A stretch of 64,000 bases of DNA from Leucobacter chromiisoli (lineage in GTDB: Bacteria > Actinomycetota > Actinomycetes > Actinomycetales > Microbacteriaceae), in contig NZ_JAEHOH010000014.1 in the NCBI RefSeq assembly GCF_016522505.1, positions 1 through 64,000 on the forward strand, in the 5' to 3' direction. Under the pieces are notes generated by a model. It had not been told where the DNA came from, ran no database searches, and worked only from the letters and a program-made list of their open reading frames with translations. This document shows, one piece after another, positions 59,289-64,000 of the stretch; within the stretch, counting starts at the first letter, position 1; each line of letters opens with the position of its first letter. The translations under genes and the position numbers were made by a program.

Positions 59289-60026
59289 ATGTGCCCCGAA
59301 CCCGAGAAGCCCCGCGACAAGACGCGGCGCGTCTACGACTTCGTCATGGAGCGCATCGTCGAGGGCGAGTACCGGGCGGGCGACTCCCTGAACATCGGCA
59401 GCATCGCCGAGGCCACCGGGGTCAGCCTGATCCCGACCCGCGAGGCCCTGCGACGCCTCGAGTCGGAGGGCCTCGTCGAGTTCCTCTACCACCGCGGCGT
59501 CAGGGTCGCGCAGCTCGAGATCGCGGACTACCGCGACATCATGCAGACGCAGGCGGTGCTCGAGGCGCTCGCCGTCTCGATGTCGGCGCCGCTGCTCACG
59601 GCCGAGGAGCTCGACGCCGCCCGCGAGTTCAACCGGCGCATGGACGAGGCGCACCTCGCGGGCGACTTCCACGGCTACAACGAGAACAGCCTCGCCTTCC
59701 ACGGCGTCCTCAGCTCCCGCTGCCCCAACCGATACCTGCGGGACACGCTCGAGCGCGGACAGCTGCGCGTCGCCGCCGTGCGCGCGGCCGTCGTGGGGTA
59801 CCGCGGGGAGATCGCTCCCCGGCTCTCGGGAGAGCACGTGGAACTCGTCGACCGGATCGCCGCCGGCGCGCCGGCGTCCGAGATCGAGCGGCTCATGCGG
59901 GCCCACCGCGAGGGCACTCTCGCGCAGGACACCGAGGGGCTGCAACGCGAGCGGGGCCGAGCGCCTCGGCGGGAGGGAGCGGTCCCCGGCGAGGGCGCCG
60001 ACCCGGAGCGCTACCGCGCCTCGTAG
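59289..60026 (+). CDS. GntR-family regulator, FCD subgroup (beside DUF2848)
   Basis: 245 residues. HTH with ATGVSLIPTREALRRLESEG near 40; FCD region (NENSLAFHGVLSSRCPN; the metal-ligand His are partly present). The last ~35 residues (GRAPRREGAVPGEGADP) are extra for the family. I start at ATG 59,289 since CATGCT lies nine bases upstream and no ribosome-binding site is seen. Its 3' end overlaps the end of the convergent amidohydrolase by 16 bases. Confidence 0.88.
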   Translation: MCPEPEKPRDKTRRVYDFVMERIVEGEYRAGDSLNIGSIAEATGVSLIPTREALRRLESEGLVEFLYHRGVRVAQLEIADYRDIMQTQAVLEALAVSMSAPLLTAEELDAAREFNRRMDEAHLAGDFHGYNENSLAFHGVLSSRCPNRYLRDTLERGQLRVAAVRAAVVGYRGEIAPRLSGEHVELVDRIAAGAPASEIERLMRAHREGTLAQDTEGLQRERGRAPRREGAVPGEGADPERYRAS

Positions 60027-61639
60027 GCCGACTCGCCCGCCACGAAGGTCTGCTGCACCCGGGCGGTCAGCAGTCGATCCGCCTCGGCCTCGAGCGGGTT
60101 GACGTCGAGCAGTGCGAAGTCGGCGCGGAGGCCCGCCGCGATCCTGCCGTTGACCCCGTCCGTCTCGCCCGCGTAGGCCGCGCCGGCCGTGAGCGCCGAG
60201 AGCGCCTCGGCCGGCCGGAACACCCGCTCCGGGTGGTAGGGCGGCAGCGAGGGGTCGATCGCCGAGCCGCCCGTGAGCGCGATGTAGAGGTTCGGCAGCG
60301 CCTCGTACGGGGCCGTGGGCGCGTCGGTGCCCAGCGCGAGCCGCACCCCGGCCGACCGGAACTTCTGCCACGGGAACCCCGTCTCGGCCCGCTCGTCGCC
60401 GAGCACGCTCTTCCAGTTGTCGAGCACCGCGGGATCGCAGTGCACGGGCTGCATCGACGCGGTCACGCCGAGCCGCGCCATGCGCTCGATCGTGGTGTCG
60501 GCGACCGACTCCAGGTGCTCGATGCGGTGCCGGCGCTCGCGCTCGCCGTTCACGGCGATGCAGTGCTCGATCGCATCGAGCGCGATCTCGCTCGTGCGGT
60601 CGCCGATCGCGTGCATCGCGATCTGCAGGCCCGCCGCGTCGGCGGCCGCGGCGACCGGGAACACCCGCTCCTCGTTCCAGATCGGGTCGCAGTTGCTGCC
60701 GTTCGCGTAGGGTGCGCGCATGGTGGCGGTGCAGGCGTCGATCACACCGTCCATGATGAACTTCACCCCGACGATCCGGAACCACTCCGCCCCGGGCGCG
60801 GCCGCCACCTCGTCCCGCAGGCCCACCACGCGCTCGACCGCCGCGAGGTCCTCCGCCGTGTCGCCCGAGGGCTGCAGCAGCCAGTGGCCGGTGATCGCGA
60901 AGGGCAGACGGCCGTCGCGAGCCAGGATGCGCCGAATCGCCGCGACGTCGGCCGCGTTCAGCGACATGTCGGTGGCGCCGGTCACGCCCGCGGCGAGGTA
61001 GGCGGCGAAGGCGCTGTCGAGGAACTCGACGCGCTTCTCGTCGGTGACCGTCGAGTCGAGGAAGTCCCAGACGTAGCTCATCGCGGCGGTCTCGTAGAGC
61101 AGGCCGGTCGCCTCTCCGTGCTCGTCGCGGGCGATCTCGCCGCCCACGGGGTCGGGTGTCTCGCGCGTGATGCCCAGCTCCGCGAGCGCGGCGGAGTTGA
61201 CCCACGCCGAGTGCAGATCGTTGGCATCGAGGTAGACGGGGACGTCGGGCAGCACCTCGTCGATCATGGCGGCGGTCGGGTGCACGTCCCCCACGGCCTC
61301 GAAGAGCCAGCTCACGCCGAGGATCCTCGGCGCTTCGGGATTCGCCTCGCGCGCCTCGATCAGGCGCTGCTGGATCTCGCCGAGCGACTTGCAGTCGCGC
61401 AGCTGCACCTTGCCGAGCGACTCCCCGAACATGGCGAGGTGCGCGTGCGCCTCGATCACGCCGGGCGACACGAAGCCGCCGCCGAGGTCGACCTCGGCGG
61501 CATCGGGCCCGGCGGCCTCGCGCACCTCGGCCTCGGAGCCGACCGCCTGGAACCGGCCGCCCTCGACGGAGAACGCCTCCTGCAGCGCCTCGTCGGCCGA
61601 GCCGGTGAACACGGCGGCATTGCGGTAGATCGTCGTCAT
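60011..61639 (-). CDS. Amidohydrolase family protein (YtcJ-like, amidohydro_3)
   Basis: 542 residues with ATG 61,637-61,639 and GGAG upstream. Motifs: the metal ligands HAH of [12 protein letters not shown] (near 66), the conserved [16 protein letters not shown] (near 310), the His of [10 protein letters not shown], the RIEHLE His, and the last Asp in [10 protein letters not shown]. Such enzymes hydrolyse amides or imides, often N-acylated or formimino compounds; the substrate is unknown. It follows a GntR gene by 91 bases on the same strand. Confidence 0.9.
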   Translation of the reverse strand: MTTIYRNAAVFTGSADEALQEAFSVEGGRFQAVGSEAEVREAAGPDAAEVDLGGGFVSPGVIEAHAHLAMFGESLGKVQLRDCKSLGEIQQRLIEAREANPEAPRILGVSWLFEAVGDVHPTAAMIDEVLPDVPVYLDANDLHSAWVNSAALAELGITRETPDPVGGEIARDEHGEATGLLYETAAMSYVWDFLDSTVTDEKRVEFLDSAFAAYLAAGVTGATDMSLNAADVAAIRRILARDGRLPFAITGHWLLQPSGDTAEDLAAVERVVGLRDEVAAAPGAEWFRIVGVKFIMDGVIDACTATMRAPYANGSNCDPIWNEERVFPVAAAADAAGLQIAMHAIGDRTSEIALDAIEHCIAVNGERERRHRIEHLESVADTTIERMARLGVTASMQPVHCDPAVLDNWKSVLGDERAETGFPWQKFRSAGVRLALGTDAPTAPYEALPNLYIALTGGSAIDPSLPPYHPERVFRPAEALSALTAGAAYAGETDGVNGRIAAGLRADFALLDVNPLEAEADRLLTARVQQTFVAGESAYEAR

Positions 61640-61730
61640 CGGTGCTGTCTCCTCGGGTTCCGATCGCGGCAGCGGCGCCGCGGCACGCTTCGACCCTACC
61701 CGACCGCGCAACCTCGGTGAACAGCATTCA

Positions 61731-62417
61731 TTAATGTCCCGAGCGCGGGATCCGAAGCGCATCCTTCAGCGCGTCGAGGTGCGTGCGGCTCAGCCGGCGC
61801 GCCTCCTCAGCATCGCGGGCCGCGATCGCCTCGACCAGCTCGGCGTGCGCCGAGCCGTCCGCCGCCTCGTCGAGGTGCCTGCCGAGCCGGAGCATGTCGA
61901 TCATGGCCCGCCGCAGCCGGGGCACGAAGGCGTCGAAGAGCTCGAGCAGCACCGGGTTCCCCGACGCCGCGATGACGGCGCGGTGGAAACGCATGTCGGC
62001 GTCCACGTGCCCCTCGGTGCTCTCGCGATGGCGGAGACGCTCGGCCAGCTCGCGGCGGATCGCCCGCAGCGCCTGCGGCGGGCGGCGCTCGGCTGCGAGC
62101 GCCGCCGCCTCCGATTCGATCGCGATGCGCGCTTCGATGACGGCCGCGATCCCGGCCCGTCGCAGCACGGCGTCCCAGTCGTCGACGACCTCCAGCGCCG
62201 TGACGAAGACGCCCGCACCCTGCCGCGACTCGAGCACTCCCCTGCCCGAGAGCTGCCTGATCGCCTCCCGAACGGTCGACCTGCCGACCCCGAGCTGGGG
62301 GCCGAGGGTGGTCTCGCCCGGCAGTCGAGCCCCGAGGGGCCACTCTCCGGATCGGATGCGCTCGAGCAGGGCGTCCGCCGCCCGATCCGCGAGCGATGCG
62401 CGCTGCACCTCGACCAT
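61731..62417 (-). CDS. GntR-family regulator, FadR subgroup (beside amidohydrolase)
   Basis: 228 residues from ATG 62,415-62,417, chosen because GGGAG stands five bases before it; a GTG four codons further up is an alternative. The HTH region has [20 protein letters not shown] followed by [13 protein letters not shown], and the FCD domain [20 protein letters not shown]. It heads the amidohydrolase operon. A GATAGA-T-TCTATC palindrome lies 37 bases upstream, inside the leuA promoter region. Confidence 0.9.
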   Translation of the reverse strand: MVEVQRASLADRAADALLERIRSGEWPLGARLPGETTLGPQLGVGRSTVREAIRQLSGRGVLESRQGAGVFVTALEVVDDWDAVLRRAGIAAVIEARIAIESEAAALAAERRPPQALRAIRRELAERLRHRESTEGHVDADMRFHRAVIAASGNPVLLELFDAFVPRLRRAMIDMLRLGRHLDEAADGSAHAELVEAIAARDAEEARRLSRTHLDALKDALRIPRSGH

Positions 62418-62453
62418 CTCGTCTCCCACCTGTCTACTTGTCTGCGGAGTTGT

Positions 62454-62466
62454 GATAGATTCTATC
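62454..62466. promoter_or_regulatory. Palindrome GATAGATTCTATC in the leuA/GntR gap, overlapping the leuA -10 box
   Basis: Six-base perfect arms around one base. TGATAGATT (62,453-62,461) on the plus strand makes an extended -10 box (TGaTAGATT) seven bases before the leader-peptide GTG. It may be an operator of the adjacent GntR regulator. It could also be two back-to-back -10 boxes. Confidence 0.5.
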
Positions 62467-62467
62467 C

Positions 62468-62515
62468 GTGTTCATCGCGCATCTCCTTCTTCTTCGCAGC
62501 CACGGCGGGGCCTAG
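62468..62515 (+). CDS. Leucine-rich leader peptide before leuA
   Basis: A 15-codon reading frame from GTG, giving [15 protein letters not shown] and stop (TAG 62,513-62,515). Four consecutive Leu codons (62,483-62,494) fit a peptide that senses leucyl-tRNA, as in leu attenuators. The GTG is seven bases after the -10 box, so the transcript would be leaderless. Only the leucine content, position and following hairpins support it, as no ribosome-binding site exists. Confidence 0.75.
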   Translation: MFIAHLLLLRSHGGA

Positions 62516-62546
62516 CACGATCGGCTCCCCGCCGTGGAGCCCATCG
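62500..62546 (+). promoter_or_regulatory. Attenuator-like mutually exclusive hairpins before leuA
   Basis: Hairpin A: 62,500-62,510 with 62,527-62,537, eleven perfect pairs (CCACGGCGGGG arm), with the leader stop codon in its loop. Hairpin B: 62,518-62,521 plus 62,523-62,528 with 62,536-62,541 plus 62,543-62,546. The two use the same bases (62,527-62,537), so only one can form. A ribosome stalled at the Leu codons would cover the 5' arm of A and allow B. No terminator U-run is seen. Confidence 0.65.
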
Positions 62547-62585
62547 CTGTGCCGGTCGTCTCATCGCTGCACCCGAAGGAACGTC

Positions 62586-64000
62586 ATGACCGACACGGTT
62601 TTCCCCACGCTCTCCACTCCCGCGGGATCGATACCCGCCCGCGCTCCCCGCTGGAACCGGCAGCGGCGCTCGCAGATGCCCTCCCACCGGTATCTCGACG
62701 CGCACACCCGCGTCGAGATCCCCCTCGTCGAGCGCGACTGGCCGACGAAGCGGCTGTCGGAGGCGCCTCTCTGGGTGCCCGTCGACCTGCGCGACGGCAA
62801 CCAGGCGCTGGCGGAGCCGATGGATCCGGCCCGCAAGCGCCGCTTCTTCGAGCTGATGGTCGCGATGGGGTACAAGGAGATCGAGGTCGGCTACCCCTCG
62901 GCCTCCCGGACCGACTACGACTTCGTGCGCCTCATCGCCGACTCCGATCTCGCGCCCGAGGACGTCACGATCGTCGTGTTCACGCCCGCGCGCCGCGACC
63001 TCATCGAACGCACCGTCGCGTCGATCGACGGGATCGCGAACCCCGTGGTCGTCCACATGTACACCGCGACCGCGCCGACCTGGCGGGAGACCGTGCTCGG
63101 GCGCGGACGCGCCGACCTGAAGGAGCTGATCCTCGCCGGGGGCCGGGACGTGCTGGATCTCGCGGGCGGTCTGCCGAACGTGCGATTCGAGTTCAGCCCC
63201 GAGGTGTTCAACCTCACCGAGCCCGACTACGCGCTCGAGGTCTGCGACGCGATGACGGAGCTCTGGGACGCGCGCCCCGAGCGCCCCGTGATCCTGAACC
63301 TGCCCGCGACGGTCGAGATCGCCACCCCGAACGTCTACGCCGACCAGATCGAGTACATGCACAAGCACCTCGCCAGGCGGGACGGCGTGATCCTCTCGGT
63401 GCACCCCCACAACGACCGCGGCACCGGCATCGCGTGCGCCGAGCTCGCCGTGCTGGCGGGAGCTCAGCGCGTCGAGGGCTGCATCTTCGGCAACGGGGAG
63501 CGCACCGGCAACGTCGACATCGCGACGCTGGCCCTCAACCTGCATGCCCAGGGCATCGATCCGATGATCGACTTCTCCGACATCGACGAGATCCGCCGAA
63601 CGGTCGAGCACTGCAACCGCGCCGAGGTGCACAGCCGCCACCCCTACGTCGGCGACCTCGTGCACACCGCGTTCAGCGGCACCCACCAGGATGCGATCAA
63701 GAAGGGATTCGCCGAGCACCGGGCCCGCGCGGCGCGCCTCGGCCTGCCCGAGCAGGAGACGGAGTGGCGGGTGCCGTACCTGCCGATCGATCCGGCCGAC
63801 ATCGGCCGCAGCTACGACGCCGTGATCAGGGTCAACTCGCAGTCGGGAAAGGGCGGCATCGCCTACCTGCTCCAGACGGAGTACGGGATCGAACTCCCGC
63901 GCCGGGTGCAGATCGACCTCGCCCGCCACGTGCAGACGCACACCGACGCCCACGGGCGCGAGGTCACCGCCGCTGAGCTGTGGGAGATCTTCCAGCATGC
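62586..64000 (+). CDS. leuA: 2-isopropylmalate synthase (partial at window end)
   Basis: The first enzyme of leucine synthesis, condensing 2-oxoisovalerate with acetyl-CoA. The frame opens at ATG 62,586-62,588 with GAAGGA upstream and runs off the edge after 471 codons. The sequence is that of the long-form (LeuA2) enzyme: [17 protein letters not shown] near 65, [14 protein letters not shown] near 280 and [11 protein letters not shown] near 305. The C-terminal allosteric domain that binds leucine starts after the window. Expression appears regulated by the preceding leader peptide. Confidence 0.96.
   Translation, partial: MTDTVFPTLSTPAGSIPARAPRWNRQRRSQMPSHRYLDAHTRVEIPLVERDWPTKRLSEAPLWVPVDLRDGNQALAEPMDPARKRRFFELMVAMGYKEIEVGYPSASRTDYDFVRLIADSDLAPEDVTIVVFTPARRDLIERTVASIDGIANPVVVHMYTATAPTWRETVLGRGRADLKELILAGGRDVLDLAGGLPNVRFEFSPEVFNLTEPDYALEVCDAMTELWDARPERPVILNLPATVEIATPNVYADQIEYMHKHLARRDGVILSVHPHNDRGTGIACAELAVLAGAQRVEGCIFGNGERTGNVDIATLALNLHAQGIDPMIDFSDIDEIRRTVEHCNRAEVHSRHPYVGDLVHTAFSGTHQDAIKKGFAEHRARAARLGLPEQETEWRVPYLPIDPADIGRSYDAVIRVNSQSGKGGIAYLLQTEYGIELPRRVQIDLARHVQTHTDAHGREVTAAELWEIFQH

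Noticed and set aside
59270..61720. Long frame shadowing the regulator and amidohydrolase genes
   Set aside because: Covers clear gene motifs in other frames; no family resemblance.

Overview
The window is very GC-rich and looks chromosomal. It comes from an actinobacterium, most likely a member of the Microbacteriaceae close to Leucobacter. This taxonomic call is an inference from the GC-rich codon use, the actinobacterial form of RpoB, RpoC, EF-Tu and RpsE, leaderless genes with a -10 box just before the start codon, a mycoredoxin-like protein and an MT0933-type small protein. No marker gene was searched against a database.

Left part (1-27,050): bases 1-110 read on the minus strand like the leader of an rRNA operon that would begin just outside the window. 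The rest is almost entirely minus strand and holds the translation and transcription core. Read right to left, the order is rpsL-rpsG-fusA-tuf, then a two-gene surface-polymer operon (CapD-like dehydratase and WecA/TagO-like transferase) inserted before rpsJ, then the S10/spc genes rpsJ to rplO, then secY-adk-map, then infA-rpmJ-rpsM-rpsK-rpoA-rplQ. Most of the spc genes overlap or abut. The usual rpsN between rplE and rpsH is missing, and a strong GC hairpin lies there instead. Just right of rpsL is a three-gene overlapping set of unknown membrane and soluble proteins (24,755-27,047).

Middle (27,195-41,650): a same-strand accessory catabolic locus lies between those genes and rpoC. It has two complete polar-amino-acid ABC transporters, a FAD amino-acid oxidase/dehydrogenase, a RidA-type deaminase, a TIM-barrel isomerase, an SDR, a DUF1537 four-carbon sugar-acid kinase, a 3-hydroxyisobutyrate/threonate-type dehydrogenase, an FMN 2-hydroxyacid oxidase, a D-2-hydroxyacid dehydrogenase and a GntR/FCD regulator. 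Three near-identical CTATAG-centred palindromes sit before the regulator and before the first gene of each of the two operons, which points to one regulon. The enzymes together could turn a hydroxylated four-carbon amino acid or sugar acid into 3-oxo-tetronate phosphate, a scheme I infer and do not recognise as a described pathway.

Right part (41,847-64,000): rpoC and rpoB (minus), then a plus-strand trio (mycoredoxin-like, spermidine-synthase-like, SprT-like) preceded by a PAP2 phosphatase. Next come a minus-strand ribose-type ABC transporter with a NUDIX-like gene, and a series of small catabolic modules, each with its own GntR/FCD regulator: a nitrilase-family hydrolase; an MHS transporter, a DUF2848 protein and a regulator; and an amidohydrolase and a regulator. 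The window ends inside leuA, which is preceded by a leaderless leucine-rich leader peptide and two mutually exclusive hairpins, a typical attenuator layout.

The feature list names real genes only; the many long ORFs antisense to them are GC-driven shadows and are left out.
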